Below, in pieces: positions 37,285 through 48,952 of a stretch of DNA of 64,000 nucleotides; within the stretch, counting starts at the first letter, position 1, and each line of letters starts with the position of its first letter. The position numbers and the translations under genes are program-made. Source of the stretch: Eutreptiella sp. 'Long Island Sound 2002' (taxonomy: Eukaryota > Euglenozoa > Euglenophyceae > Eutreptiales > Eutreptiaceae); the NCBI GenBank assembly GCA_964036045.1, contig OZ038385.1:39556680-39620679 (forward strand), read 5' to 3'. Under the pieces are notes generated by a model, which saw only the letters and a list, made by a program, of their open reading frames with translations, had not been told where the DNA came from and did no database searches.

Positions 37285-38560
37285 TCATTTATGGATTTTG
37301 TCCCTCCGACGAAATTTTTTAAAAAAAACCAAGCCACCGTCCGAAGCCGGCGGCTGCTGGCTTTTCCCAGCCATGCGCCGAGGTTGTCGACGGCCCCTGG
37401 GCCCCTCGGGCACCTCGGTTGAGTTACAAACTTGACCACTTTCGGTCACATTGTGCACAATCATTGGCCCATTTCCATCATTGAGCCTAATGGTCAAGGG
37501 AGGGGCCAAAGAGGTGCTTGGCCCAAAACTTTGCCCCAAGTGCTGTGAGACCACTCCACAACCCACAACGTATGTCAACAAATAATGTGTATTCTCTCTG
37601 CTTCTAGTGGTTTTGCAACAAAAGTTGGAGCAAAAGTTGGTCACTACAACTTTGTACCACACCAATTTGCCACCCTTGATGATAGGCAACCAACAAATGC
37701 TATAATTAGAACACATCTCCAAGCCAGCCTTGTGTTGTAAACGTCAAAAGCACTTAGAAACGTGTTGAATGACCATGACTTACCTTGTGCAGGCAGATGC
37801 AAGCCACATTTTGGTGGCAAAAGCAAACAATCTTCACAATTGCACATCTCCCTCCCAACCAACATGTGCAGAATTGGTCCAAACACCCCAACGGCCGAAC
37901 AACGAACTTGTGACCTATGGAAAGGGACCCTAACCACGAGTTAAACCCATAAAACGTACGTCACCCTGTGGCCAAACACCCAAAAACGAACTTCTAAACT
38001 CGAAACATGGGACATGTCGAGATCCAACCCATCATGTCTCAAGGACATGGCATGCTCAGAGTACATGACCAATGACCAAAGTTTCACTTTAAAGGAACAA
38101 ACCCCCAACAAGTACAACACAGGACCAACCAAAAGACAACTCAAACCACATTTTCGACATGACTAGACAGCTGCAAGCTGTCCAATGCAAAAAACACCAC
38201 TTCGAACGCAAACAGTGGCACAAAGTTATTCAAATGCGTCTACATACAACTCAGTCCAAGTTAGTGGGGCTGGGGTAAAAAGTGGTCCTCTAAGTGTCTG
38301 AAAGTTTGACCAAATTACACTGCGAAATCGACGACTCGACGACATTACAGATAGCTCTCCTGGTAATCAGACACCTGAAAAAGATATTCCCAGCGTCTCA
38401 ACCTTTCATCTGCCAAAAATTTCGAGAAAATCTCAAAACTCTGCGCGTCGCGGTTCAGTCCAAGTTAGCGGGGTTTTCCCTTACCCGAGCGCGCTGGCCG
38501 CTAGGGTACTCCCTCTCGGCCATGCGCGCGCACATCATCTTCATAATTTTGATGTAAATG
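37285..38560. other. Stretch between retroelement repeats, no supported gene
   Basis: A 145-residue minus-strand frame (37285-37722) has some protein-like composition but no recognisable domain. The 38480-38525 segment is a decayed copy of the tRNA-like block at 40013. Confidence 0.35.
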
Positions 38561-38584
38561 TAAAGTAAATAATGATGCTCAGCA

Positions 38585-38715
38585 CTGCATACTGTAAATG
38601 TGAATTTAAAAAATAATAATGCAGCCCGAATCGGGCGCTGTTACTGTAAATCACTTTGTAACCACAGTAATGTAAAATGTTATTTTTTAATGGACGGAGG
38701 TCTCGGATAATGTAA
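38585..38715. repeat. Terminal repeat of the retroelement (internal copy)
   Basis: 'taataatgcagcc.gaatcggg' followed by 'ctgtaaatcactttgtaacc' recurs at 40165-40235. The second part also recurs inverted at 35.84 and 35.94 kb. It abuts the start of the reverse-transcriptase frame. Confidence 0.8.
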
Positions 38716-39438
38716 TTGGAGCAAGAACTCCTGACCTTCCTGAGATTTGAGCTCTTCCAAAACACTGTGTTTATCGTAGGATCCCGCGTCTACAGACAGG
38801 TCAGAGGAGTAGCGATAGGTGGCACTGCATCAGCACAGTGCGCTTCGCTGTTTTGTATGTGGAAAGAATACCAGGCCCTGAAGTGGCCCAAAAGATACAG
38901 CAAGCGTATGAGTGCACACCTGCCACCACAGATGCTTCCCTTACTCCCTTACCGCTATCGTGACAATATTGTTGGCATCTTAAATGCCTTGCCTGGCTAC
39001 ACCATCAGCCACGTGATGTCCTTTCTACAGTCTGTCTATGGCCTGAAACTCCAAGTCGAAGCCGTCGGACATACCCTGACCACACTTGAATCCGTGGTCA
39101 CCCTGAATCCTGGTACTCATGACATTTCCCTCCACTGGAAACACCGAAACCCACCAATGCCACACAAAAACCAAGCTATGATCCGATTTGTTGATGCTTA
39201 CTCAATTAACTGCCGCACGGTTTTGCAAGGTATGGTTCCCAGCATGGTGGGGAAATGTCTTTATTATGCACATGATGTACCTGCACGCCATATAAATTGC
39301 ATCCACCTAGTCCAGGAACTGAACTCAAAAGGTTACCCACAACCATGGTGGCTGCCCGCGCTACGAGGACGCCTCACCAGTCAAGGTTTCCACCCACGGA
39401 CCATCAGTCATATTGTCAGCACGGCACTCTCAGGTTGA
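38716..39438 (+). mobile_element. Reverse transcriptase fragment (Penelope-like or related retroelement)
   Basis: About 240 residues matching the middle of a reverse-transcriptase domain. The motif RGVAIGGTASAQCASLFCMW corresponds to the Q-x-x-G-x-x-x-G-x-x-x-S palm motif. The catalytic box appears as YRYRDNIVG, where YxDD is usual. The fragment starts at the edge of a terminal repeat (ending 'ggataatgtaattgga'), so the N-terminal part was lost on integration, as 5'-truncated retroelement copies often are. The C-terminal region contains no clear GIY-YIG or other endonuclease. Repeats at 35.8-36.1, 38.6-38.7 and 40.1-40.2 kb recall the pseudo-LTRs of Penelope-like elements. Assignment to that order is an inference. 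Confidence 0.8.
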
Positions 39439-40012
39439 CACACAGGTGACACACAGCCACTACAGACTGATGCTCCTGATTTTTCAGTGAGGCGCTAACG
39501 CGCACCGTCGCCAGTTATCTGGATTCCCCATGTATGTGCCACACGTGACGAAAAGCCAAACACAACCCCAACAACCGGCCCACCCATCGGGTGGGCCAGT
39601 CAGTGGCAAGTTGTATTACACCTATACTCTTCAGGCTTTTATCTTTCATAATGGGATTGTGCTAGCGCTGTCATACTGTGCCGTGCGGGTCCATTGTGGA
39701 AGAAAGGATACTGAGGAGACACTGTGGTCGTGGTGAAGTTTAATCGTCTAATACAAAAAAATAATGTAATTGGATGTTTTTCTCAATTTTTGCTTCGGCG
39801 CCTTCGGCGCCCCATGTGGACTCCAAATACCATTCCCAATGTAATAATAGTCCAAAACACGAAATTCGCAAATTGAAGTCTGTTGCTGCGCAGAACTGTG
39901 CTCAGCGATCGCTCCGATCCCTGCAGGCCGCTGCGCCGATGCTGAAAATGGGCGCCGATCGGCGATCGCTGCTGAAAATGAGGAAAAAAAGTGCATAACA
40001 GCCCTACTTCCC

Positions 40013-40085
40013 GTGCAAGTACCAGGAATCGAACCAATGTTTGCCAAGTCGTACCCGAGCGCGCTAGCCGCTAGGGTACTCCCTC
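40013..40085 (-). repeat. tRNA-like element with perfect B box
   Basis: On the minus strand 'ccctagcggctagcgcgct' serves as a D-arm-like A box and ggttcgattcc (40035-40025) is a perfect B box. Partial copies lie at 37035-37075 and 38480-38525. It is associated with the retroelement ends. Confidence 0.45.
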
Positions 40086-40099
40086 TCGGCTGAGCTCGC

Positions 40100-40235
40100 G
40101 TACATCATCTGTATAATGTAAATGTAAAGTAAATAATAATGCTCAGCACCACATACTGTAAATGTAAATTTAAAAAATAATAATGCAGCCGGAATCGGGC
40201 GCTGTTACTGTAAATCACTTTGTAACCACAGTATC
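40100..40235. repeat. Terminal repeat of the retroelement (right copy)
   Basis: Same sequence as 38585-38665, ending 'gtaaccacagta'. Satellite-like sequence related to 60.1 and 62.5 kb begins immediately after, so this is probably the element's outer end. Confidence 0.75.
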
Positions 40236-40544
40236 GCCGCAGCAAACTAGGGTATTTTCACTACCTACCTTGCTACGAAAAGCGCTATGCAGTAGAAGTG
40301 TCCTCATTTAGGACTTACTTTTTAATTGGTCTCATATTGAAGCGATGTGCCGAAGAGTGCTAAGTGTACTTAACTAGGACCTTTGTTTGCCTGCCCCCCC
40401 GCGTGGTGTAGGTGTTGATGTGGAAACATTCAACAATGTAATGTGGGAGATGAGTGTCCTCCTCACCCTCCTCATCGCGATCAAGTTCCTCACCTTCCTC
40501 TTCAGCCACCTCCAACTCTCTTAGCATATTCCTTTATCTAGGGC

Positions 40545-41180
40545 GGTAACAGGGTCAAATTTGGGGTAACAGGTCATTTTTTTCAAGTTGGGTTATATGG
40601 GGGTTTTTTGAGGTGCCTGACCTTGGTAACATAGTGTCACCCTCTCATTCAACACATGTGACAGGAAGAATTGCAAAGTTTGCCTTTTTGTGCTTGTTGT
40701 TACCGCAAATGTGTTACCTGCCTGTCGTGTGTTCTGCTACAAGCCTTGAGTTTCGCGGTAACAGGTATACGGGGTAACACCATAGCGGTTACACCAGCGG
40801 TAACAACAACCAAATGGGCAGAGGTGCAATAATAATTGAAAATAAAATTCCCTCAAGAAAACGCGACCTTCACGACCCTGTCAGTTTGATCTTAACACCC
40901 TAGCACTCCACAATGAATTTTTTTGTCTTGATTTGACGTGCCTATTTCTGGCAAACCTAAAATTGTGCTCAATAGAGCTGCAGAGGCATCTCTCCCTCTG
41001 GGTAACAATTTTCCTGGGTAACAGGTCAGCGGTTACACCTGCGGTAACACTACACATGTGCCCAATAGATCTGCAGAGGTATCTCTCACTCTGGGTAACA
41101 TTTTTCCTGGGTAACAGGTCAGCGGTTACACATGCGGTAACACTACACATGCCAATCATGTCCCATTAGGGCCCTGTTTT
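40545..41180. repeat. GTAAC palindrome array 1
   Basis: Repeated 'gggtaacaggtcagcggtta' type units, where GTTAC and GTAAC pair to form small hairpins. Two units near 41020 and 41120 are almost identical over 80 bases. It is the leftmost of the element 1 arrays, upstream of gene A. Confidence 0.85.
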
Positions 41181-41188
41181 TCCTCATT

Positions 41189-43364
41189 ATGCCCCTTCCA
41201 CCGGTTCCCAAGAAGTTTCACAAGGAGCTGACTGCCGGATCGACGTTGTACAGTGTCCGCTAGGGTGATGTTGCCCGTGCCGGGGCTCCTGTGGTCCTTC
41301 AGGTATCCCCTTTGCACCATTGCTTGGTGTGCCCTGTTTTCAACGGGTTGGGTAACACGTACCTGTTACCGGTTACACACGTGGTAACACCCCCCATTTT
41401 TACTGCACTTACTTTCCTTGCAGTTGAAGGCCAAGAAACAAGACCAAATAAACTTTGTTTGCGGCTGGGTTTCCAAGGGCAGCCATTCGGCCCTGACCAT
41501 GAAGACGGCGTTGGCCTACGACGTTGATGAGGGGGAATGTCTGGACATCCAGACCCTCCACGGGCCAGTGACTTTTCAGGCAAAGGAGTGTGGGAACACC
41601 TGGGGATTTTACAAAGAGGGGCAAGAGAAGGGCAAGGGCAAGGAGGTGCAGGCAACAGGCAGTGGCAGTCATTCAGCAGCAGCCAGCAAAGCCCCCACCA
41701 AATCAGCCTTGAAGCCCCCAAAACAGACCCGAACACTCACCCCAGCTTCAGTTGCAGCCAAGGCAGTCCGGCAGAGGTCCCAAATGGATGTTGACAAGGA
41801 GGTGGACAGTGATGATGATGATGATGACCAGGGACCAGGTGAAAATCCTGACGAGGAGGTGGTGGTCCAGGAGGAAGGAACCCCTGAGGAGGACGAACCA
41901 GTACCACAAACCAAGGGGAAAACAAAAAAGGCGAAAGGGAAGACGGCACATCCCAGTTTTATGTTTACCGGGCCGGCTTCTGGTGGGGCAAAGTCCATCT
42001 CTGCCCGCCCCACAAGGGCAGAAAAAACTCTTACTTCAACAACCTACCTACAACACCTTGAACGGGCGAAGTCCCATGTCAGGGAAGAGTTGGGGTCCAG
42101 CCTCAAACAGGTTGCAACCCACTACCAGCAGTGTCTGGGGGTGACAGGTGTGGCCATTGTGGCTGAAGATGGGACCCCCCTCAACGCGGACGAAGACCCC
42201 AGAGCCACAAGTGCAAGAAGAAGAGAAAGCTTTGGATGGGCATTGACTGGAAGGTGTGTGGTTCGTGTTACCCTGGTAACGGGTCAACGGTTACACACGT
42301 GGTAACAGCACATTGGTATGTTTAACTGCCATCTCACTGTTCCCCACTGTGTTCCCATGTAGGTTGGGAATCGCCATCCCTGTCATGGTGAACCGAATTG
42401 GGGCTCGAGGGGCACACACCGGAGCTTCCCCGACGTGCCTGGATCGGCTGAAGCACAAGTGGCGGGACGAGATGGGGACCGAGGGGTTGCTCAATGATGA
42501 TGAAGCGCGAACTGAAGCATGTATGTTGTCTTTTCCTGCTGGGTAACGTAAATCGCGGGTAACAGGGCAAGGGTTACATGGGTGGTAACACTGTGTGTCA
42601 GGTTTTTGTGTCCGGGTAACACTTTTCCCGGGTAACAGGTCATGGGTTACATGGGTGGTAACACTGTGTGTCAGGTTTTTGTTTCCGGGTAACACTTTTC
42701 CCGGGTAACAGGTCATGGGTTACATGGGTGGTAACACTGTGTGTCAAGTTTTTGCTCCCGGGTAACACCGGGTAACACCCATTTTATGTCCCTGGTAACA
42801 TGCTTTGCACTCTTTGTCACAGTGAATCTGCTGCTGGTGGAGCTCAGCTGCGACGGGTGCTCTGCCCTCAAGGACGTGGAGGATGATGATGCCGAAGCCC
42901 CGAAGAGGCAGCCGGAGAGGCTGGGGGAGGGCCCCACAGCAGCGCAGCTCAAGGGAGGCCCCGAGAAAGCCCACCAAACTGAAAGTGCATACTCAGGTAT
43001 GGTGTTGCAATCTTGGGGTGTTGAACTAACTGACCTACTTACATACAAATGTAATTGTCTGTAATGATATTCTCTGTCTGCAGGTTTGTCCCACCTGGAG
43101 AAACTCCGTGCAGGCCTGCAGAGTGGTCCCAGTATCCCCGGGTCACTGCAGCTGAGGACCCAGGACCTGGCGGAACTCAGCCAGGAAGACCTGGATGCCA
43201 GGATTGTTCAAACCTGGCGCCACATTGGGGTCATGCTGCATCTGAGGTCCACCCACAAGAGCTCACCCCCACTGGAACTGCCTGGCCAATGGCGTCCATG
43301 TCTGGTTGGGACCCTCCAGGAACAGCAGGAGAGGCTGCAGAGGTACAAGCGGAAGTACTACAAG
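41189..43364 (+). CDS. Gene A of element 1, exons 1-5
   Basis: Exons 41189-41302, 41424-42253, 42363-42520, 42823-42996 and 43084-43364. All have GT donors and AG acceptors and consistent phases (0, 2, 1, 1, 0). With exons 6-7 at 55894-56765 the total is 2070 nt, exactly 690 codons. The product has a small N-terminal globular part (QINFVCGWVSKGSHSALTMK), an acidic Asp/Glu-rich linker around 41800-41910, a second folded part in exons 3-5 and a basic end. No known family recognised. Exon 1 has an in-frame TAG at 41261-41263 (codon 25) in an otherwise open frame, so this copy is either broken or read through. Introns 1-3 carry the GTAAC palindromes; intron 4 does not. Intron 5 is where element 2 has inserted. 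Confidence 0.75.
42541..42802. repeat. GTAAC palindrome array in gene A intron 3
   Basis: Three near-identical units of about 65 bases built on 'gggttacatgggtggtaaca', wholly inside the intron. Intron 2 (42254-42362) holds one further unit and intron 1 (41303-41423) one more. Confidence 0.9.
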
Positions 43365-43582
43365 GTCAGGAATATGCACCCGGGTGATGAGTTTGGCATG
43401 GGATGCAGCGTTCTAGGGCGTGGTGCGGAACCCCCCCAATTTTGGGTGTTGTTAATATGGTTGGAACCCGGAATTTCACATGTTACATGGGTGCACTATG
43501 ATGCAACAATGTGCCTTCCATGTTTCGTTTGCTCGATATTGCCCGTTTTGCACTTTTTGCGATTTGATCTTTGTGTGCTCTA

Positions 43583-43732
43583 ACTAGTTATCGCGGGGTT
43601 AGAACGGGGTTAGAGCACTAGTTATCGCGTGGGTTATCGCGCGATAACCTAGTTATCGCGGGGGTTATCGCGGGGGTTATCGCGCGATAACCTAGTTATC
43701 GCGGGGGTTATCGCGTGGGTTATCGCGCTTCA
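43583..43732. repeat. GTTATCGCG palindrome array, element 2 (copy 1)
   Basis: About eight 'gttatcgcg' words in both orientations, including the perfect palindrome gttatcgcgcgataac twice. It lies between the left end and the oxygenase start. Confidence 0.95.
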
Positions 43733-43785
43733 TTTTATGTTTCCCCTTTTCGCTTTAGCTCTCAAAGCTTTCATATTCTTTGATA

Positions 43786-45768
43786 ATGGCCCTTGCTGCT
43801 GCCCACGCTTGGTGCGAGCACCATCAAAAGCTCCTTGGGGTCCGTCGCCTTGGCGGTCCTGAGGGGTTTACGATGGGTGATGCCAATGTGAGGCGCCCTG
43901 TGGCGACCCGCTTTGAACATGGTGTGGACTTTGGACTCCTTGTCCATAAGTCCCTCTTCATGGCGGACAAGCGAGACCCCCTGGTTCTCAGCAACTACAT
44001 CTTCGAGTTGCTAGAGGTAAATCCAGGGGTTGCTGGATTTTTGATCCAGCTTCATCCCGACGATGTGGACGCCGTGGTGGAGTCCGTCACCGCCCATGCC
44101 GAGAAGGGTGCGGGGACGAAGACGACCCTCTATGTGGGTCAGGAGGAGGAGGAGGAGGAAGTGGAGGAGGAGGAGGAGGATGCGGGGGGGGTGGGGGCTG
44201 GGGGGAGGAAGGAGAAGCCCCACAACCCCCTCATGATGAGTATCCAGAAGGTAAGGATCCGACCGGGCAAGGGGAAGGGGAAGTCGGATGGTTGGTTCCC
44301 CCAACCCCTCACCCACAACACCCGCCGGGTCTGCACTGACGACCCCGAAAACAAGCTCCCCATGCACTCCCTTTGCCCCACAAGGGAGTGGGAGCGTGAG
44401 TGGTATGGGGTCACCACTCCCAACATTGTTTCGGGGCAGGGGGTGATTCTTTTTCCATTTGGGGCAACACCCCCCCTTATTGGGGAGGCGGAGGAGGTGG
44501 TTGCCGCCGAGCCCTTGGGGGCCTTTAATAGGGACCCCAATGACCTTGTGCTCACGGTGGGGGGAAAGCTGGTGGTCAACCACCTCCTGCAGCACGATTT
44601 TTTGAGTGATGTGCAGCTGCAAAGTCTTTTGGATGATTTGGATAGGGTGCCTCTCTCAGAGAAGGCACCCATTTTCAATGAGAACCCCCCCATTGTCGGC
44701 AGGCCCCAAGATTCTGGGACCCGCCGTACATTGTATGGCAACTATGGGGGTGCCAACCACCACAGGCACAACCCCCACAAGCTCCATGATCTGCCAGTCC
44801 TCAAAAGGGTGGCAGATCGTGTGCTTGAGACGGCGAAGAAGACTGTGGTGGGGGGGGTTGGATGGAGCTGCACCATCCTTGACATGGCCGAAATTTCGAG
44901 CTATGACCACACCCCCCAGCACCTCCATCGCGACGCCCCCCCCTACACCATTCCTGAAGGCACATTGATTGTCAATTGCCTTATTATGCTAACCCATAAT
45001 CATGAGGAGGAGGATGGGTCACATTTTCTTTTTGTGCCCTCCAGCAGTTCGGGGTTCCCTGACCCTTGGGTGGAGAGGGCTGTGCCATTCAAGAGGGGCA
45101 CTGCCTTTTTTTTTAATGCCCTTGATGTCCACAGGGGGTCGGGGATTCCCAAGGCCTCCCCCATGGGGGTAAGGGACCCCCGCCTCATGGCATTTTTTGC
45201 CATTGAGCTTACCCAGGGGGGGAATCTTCGATTCCCCAACCTGCACGTGACGCAGTCCATTAAGAGGCCCCAGCTGGGGGCACCTGCTGGCCGGGTGGCC
45301 AGGACAGTCTAGTGTGATGGGGCGGTTAGGTGTAGGGGGAAGGTGGTAGCCAATTGCTACGGATGCAATCGGCTGATTTTGTGCACCGCCCACAAAGATG
45401 GCCTTTGTGTGCCATGCCAGGAGGGGGAGGAGGTGGAGGGGGGGGAGGAGGAGGAGGTGGTGGTGGACCCCAATGGGGTCAGCATTGAGCAATCTGCTCA
45501 GTGCTTGCTCCCGGTGGGAACAACCACCGGGCATTTTTTGTTGTCGGGGTGGGGGATTGGGAGGGAGTTGATTGCCCCCCTCACTAATGAGGAGGCGGGG
45601 GCGGTCGCAGGCCACCCCGATCAGTGCCCCTTGGCCAAGGTGTGCCATGGGGAGGCACTGCCCTGGCCCACCTTGCAAGGGCATGTTGGGATGAAGGTGC
45701 CGGCGGGCACCATTTTGGTGGTGAGGAGGGGGTTGTATGGGGGAGTGGCAAGGGTGGCCCCTGAGGTG
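43786..45768 (+). CDS. Gene B of element 2, first part: 2-oxoglutarate/Fe(II) oxygenase, then stop, then zinc-binding segment
   Basis: From the ATG at 43786 to a TAG at 45310-45312 is a 508-residue protein. Its C-terminal half is a 2-oxoglutarate/Fe(II)-dependent oxygenase fold. The iron triad reads HLHRDAPP (His381, Asp383) and ALDVHRGSG (His449), with Arg463 or Arg466 as the likely 2-oxoglutarate ligand, so it looks catalytically intact. An acidic Glu-run sits near residues 120-135. After the TAG the same frame stays open to 45768 and encodes a Cys/His cluster (CYGCNRLILCTAHKDGLCVPC). Element 3 then interrupts it; the frame resumes at 51113. Oxygenases of this type in transposons include TET/JBP-like enzymes that oxidise DNA bases. 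That role here is an inference from the company it keeps. Confidence 0.8.
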
Positions 45769-45959
45769 TGTACCTGCGGCTCACTGGTGGCTAAGTGGAA
45801 ATGTGAAGTTGGGGCTCATTTGGGGCTCAGTTGTGCATTGCGATGTCTTTGTGCTTGTTTGTTGTGCGTTTTGCATGCTAGGTAATGTGCATTTAATGTT
45901 TTTAGAAGTTTTAGATACTCACTTGGTCAAGGTTCAAGGGGGGGGGTACTTTTTTTGGC

Positions 45960-46110
45960 GACGGCTCAGTTGACTGAGCGCCCGACTGAGCCGTCACTGA
46001 GCCGTCACTGAGCCGGCTCACTGAGCGCTCAGTGAGCGCTCAGTGAGCGCTCACTGAGCGCGCCAAATGGCTCAGTGAGCGCTCAGTGAGCGCTCAGTGA
46101 GAGCTAATTG
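45960..46110. repeat. CTCAGTGAGCG palindrome array, element 3 (left)
   Basis: Tandem alternation of gctcagtgagc and its complement, nearly all one long palindrome. Subterminal position. Confidence 0.95.
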
Positions 46111-46214
46111 GGGGCTCACTCAGAGGGTTCCCCCCCCTTTCCGCCTCTCCTCCGCCCCCCTATCCGCCTACCCATCCATTCCTTCTCGCTCCCATAGGTC
46201 CTCTCTTTCACACC

Positions 46215-47568
46215 ATGTCTATTGTTGTCCCAGGCCTGGAACCGGCAGCTTCAAAGGCTCTCGCGTCTTTCCTTAGTCGCCCCCGGGTACCTACCGCTTT
46301 CACAGAGGCAGCGTACCCGGGGGTGCCTTCGACGGACCTAGAGCCCTTGAAGCTGTGGGCCCAGCAGCTCCCTGCCCCTTCCCCAGAAGTGGTCCACATC
46401 AACGTGACCGATGTGACCCTTCTTGGAAAGAGCTGGATGCACCGGTGCAACCAAATGTTGCGCCAGGTGCATCCAGCTCTTCGTGCCGTACGCTTCCGCT
46501 TTCCTGTGGCTGCTGTCCAAGATTTGGTGCAGCAGTCCTCAGGAAAGCTGATCGGTACCCCCCACGAGTTCGGGACACGGGTTCATGACACCAAAGATCT
46601 CCAACACGGTTGGACTTCAGATCTTGGTGTGAGCCACGTCGCTCCCAAGAAGGGACTCCTTGAGCCCCTGCCTTTCGGGGTCGGGGTGGTGTCAGGGGAA
46701 TGGTGGGAAAGCCTTTCGGCTTGTCCCATCATTCCTGAGTGGTGCCATGTGGTGCCCGACTACACCACCCCAGCCTTGTACAGGACCAAGGAGCCCGTGT
46801 TCCTCCGCGGTGCCGCCTCCCCTCCCCCCTACATTTCCCTGGCTGCCCCGGTGTTCTCACATGAACTCCCGGCTCATGACCTTGAGTCGGATGAGTCCTT
46901 GTGCGACTTGGGGCTCCGGGTGGTTAGGGGGGCGGTAGAGGCCAAGGAGTGCGAGAACTGGTACCACATTCTCGTCGACTCCATGCCGTGACCGTGACCA
47001 GTTTCGCCAGGAGCGGGATGCTGCCCGTCTGGCAGCGGAAGCAGCCACCCGTCTCAAGGAGGAGCTGGACACGGTCAAGCGGCAGCGGGACGACCTGCAG
47101 GCGAAGCTCGTGGACGCTGATCGCCAAGGGGCTGCCACTGAGGCACGCCTGGAGGTGCTGCAGCGGTCCAAGGGCTGGAAGAACATTGAATCTGGGCCGG
47201 GGGCTGCATCCCCCTCCCAGTCAGGGGTTCCGGTTGCACCCCCCGCCACCTACAGCGCGCAGTCCATGCAATTCCTGGCATCGGGACTGTTGGAGTACGC
47301 CCACTTGGCCACGCGGCTGATGGCCGACGCCAAGTCGTCGTGCCAGCAGCTGCAGACCATTGCTGGGCTGGCTCGAACAACCACGATGCCGGACCTGAGC
47401 GTGGACAGCCTGCCGAAGGTTGAGGCGGAAGTGTCAACCCGCCTGCAGAACGCCGACCGCCGGTACCGGTCGGATGTGGTGGCGGCTGCTCAGCAGCCTG
47501 GCTGGGAGCCAGAGCAGTCCGCGTTCGGCAGTCCGGGTTCTCTCCCTGGAACTGCGGCTCTGTGGTAG
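46215..47568 (+). CDS. Gene C of element 3: coiled-coil protein, frameshifted
   Basis: The ATG at 46215 opens a 258-residue frame (MSIVVPGLEPAASKALASFL) that stops at 46991. From about 46975 the next frame continues as a strong coiled coil (AARLAAEAATRLKEELDTVK, DDLQAKLVDADRQG) and ends with TAG at 47566-47568. A +1 shift near 46970-46980 would join them, so this copy is frameshifted or has a short unrecognised intron. The N-terminal half has no family I recognise. Its place beside a transposase parallels the coiled-coil proteins of elements 1 and 2, which suggests a shared accessory role. Confidence 0.65.
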
Positions 47569-47814
47569 CCGCTGGACCCCCACTACGTGGTTCGTATATA
47601 TGTATGGTATATATTGTTGTTGAGCACTTCATGACATTTCTTTTGGGGGGGCTGGGGCCACAGATTGCAGCGTGCTGTGCACTTGCTGCACCACTTTCTG
47701 CCCTGCTGTGTGCCTTTGTTTCACAGGTAAACGTGCCGTGATTGTGGCCGTGTACCGATTGCAACTGTATGTTATTCCAAAAATATTGACGGAGCTGAAA
47801 ATTTTCCAAGGCGG

Positions 47815-48135
47815 CCAGGGGCCACCACTTTCAGCTCTGATGTGCTGCTTCTTTTCACACAGGCCAGTGGCCACAACTTTCAGCCCTGGTATGGGCACGA
47901 ACAAGTGAGGGCTGTGCTGCCTTTTTTCACACAGGCCAGTGGCCACAACTTTCAGCCCTGTTGTGGGCCTGTGTTCAAGACCAGGGCCGACTCTGGCCCC
48001 TGTGGTATGTTAATTGCGACCCTTTTTTTTTTCTTTCAATTTTGCATGCAGGCCAGAGGCCACGTCTTTCAGCCCTGTTACGGGCACGAACCAGAGCAGG
48101 GGTGTGCTGCCTTTGTTCACACAGGCCACACAGAC
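47815..48135. repeat. Tandem repeat of about 75-90 bases downstream of gene C
   Basis: Four diverged copies of 'cacaggccagtggccacaac' with 'tttcagccctg.tatgggcacgaac', likely in the 3' untranslated region of gene C. The core 'ggccagtggcc' is itself palindromic. Confidence 0.75.
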
Positions 48136-48215
48136 CGCAAACAGTATTTGAAAACAGTATTGGCCTCTTGTGTGGTGCCTGTGTACTGCCTGTCTTTTGG
48201 TGTGCAGTGACTGAG

Positions 48216-48405
48216 AGGTAACTGAGAGCTCAGTGAGAGCTAACTGAGCGCTCACTGAGCTCACTGAGCGCTCACTGAGCCATTTGGCGCGCTCAGTGAG
48301 CGCTCACTGAGCGCTCAGTGAGCGCTCACTGAGCGCGCCAAATGGCTCAGTGAGCGCTCAGTGAGCGCTCAGTGAGCGCGCCAAACGGCTCAGTGGGCTC
48401 TCAGT
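48216..48405. repeat. CTCAGTGAGCG palindrome array, element 3 (middle)
   Basis: Same palindrome family as 45960-46110, lying between gene C and the transposase. It is followed by a G-rich stretch (48515-48760) with five G-runs. Confidence 0.95.
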
Positions 48406-48952
48406 CGGGTGGATGGAATTGTTGGCCGCCACAAACAGGTGGTTGTGGGCAGGGGGTGCAAGGGGGATGTGCCACCTACCACCAGGGACTGAAAACAGGT
48501 GTGTGCCAGGGCTGGGGGGGGGGGGGGGGGGCTGCAGCGCATATTACGGCAGCAACCGGGCGGAGGGGGGCGTCAAAGGGGGCAATGCGAGACGCTGCGG
48601 GGGGTGGGGGGGGGGGGGGGGAGGATGGGACAAACTCCCTGGCGGCATCCTCGGGGGGGGGTACGACGGGACAAACACGCTGGCGGCATCCCCGGGGGGG
48701 AGAGGGGGGCAAACACCATGGCGGCATCCCCCCGGGGGGGGGGGGGGGTGGGACAAACACCCTGGTGCAACCCCACTACCCCAACCCGACGAAGAGTGTG
48801 AATCCTGCAGGGGCAAGGGGGGGGAAGGCTAGGGACAACAATCAAGGGGAAACAGGTGGGGGGGATAGCAAAGAGATGTGAAAAGAGGTAAGTGTGACGC
48901 AAGCACGGGGACTGCATGTGGCAATACACCTCTACCACAGGTCCTACACAAA

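Noticed and set aside
40545-41180. CRISPR-like array in the evenly spaced GTAAC repeats
   Set aside because: Units are palindromic and diverged, spacers are not unique, no cas genes are present and the context is eukaryotic.
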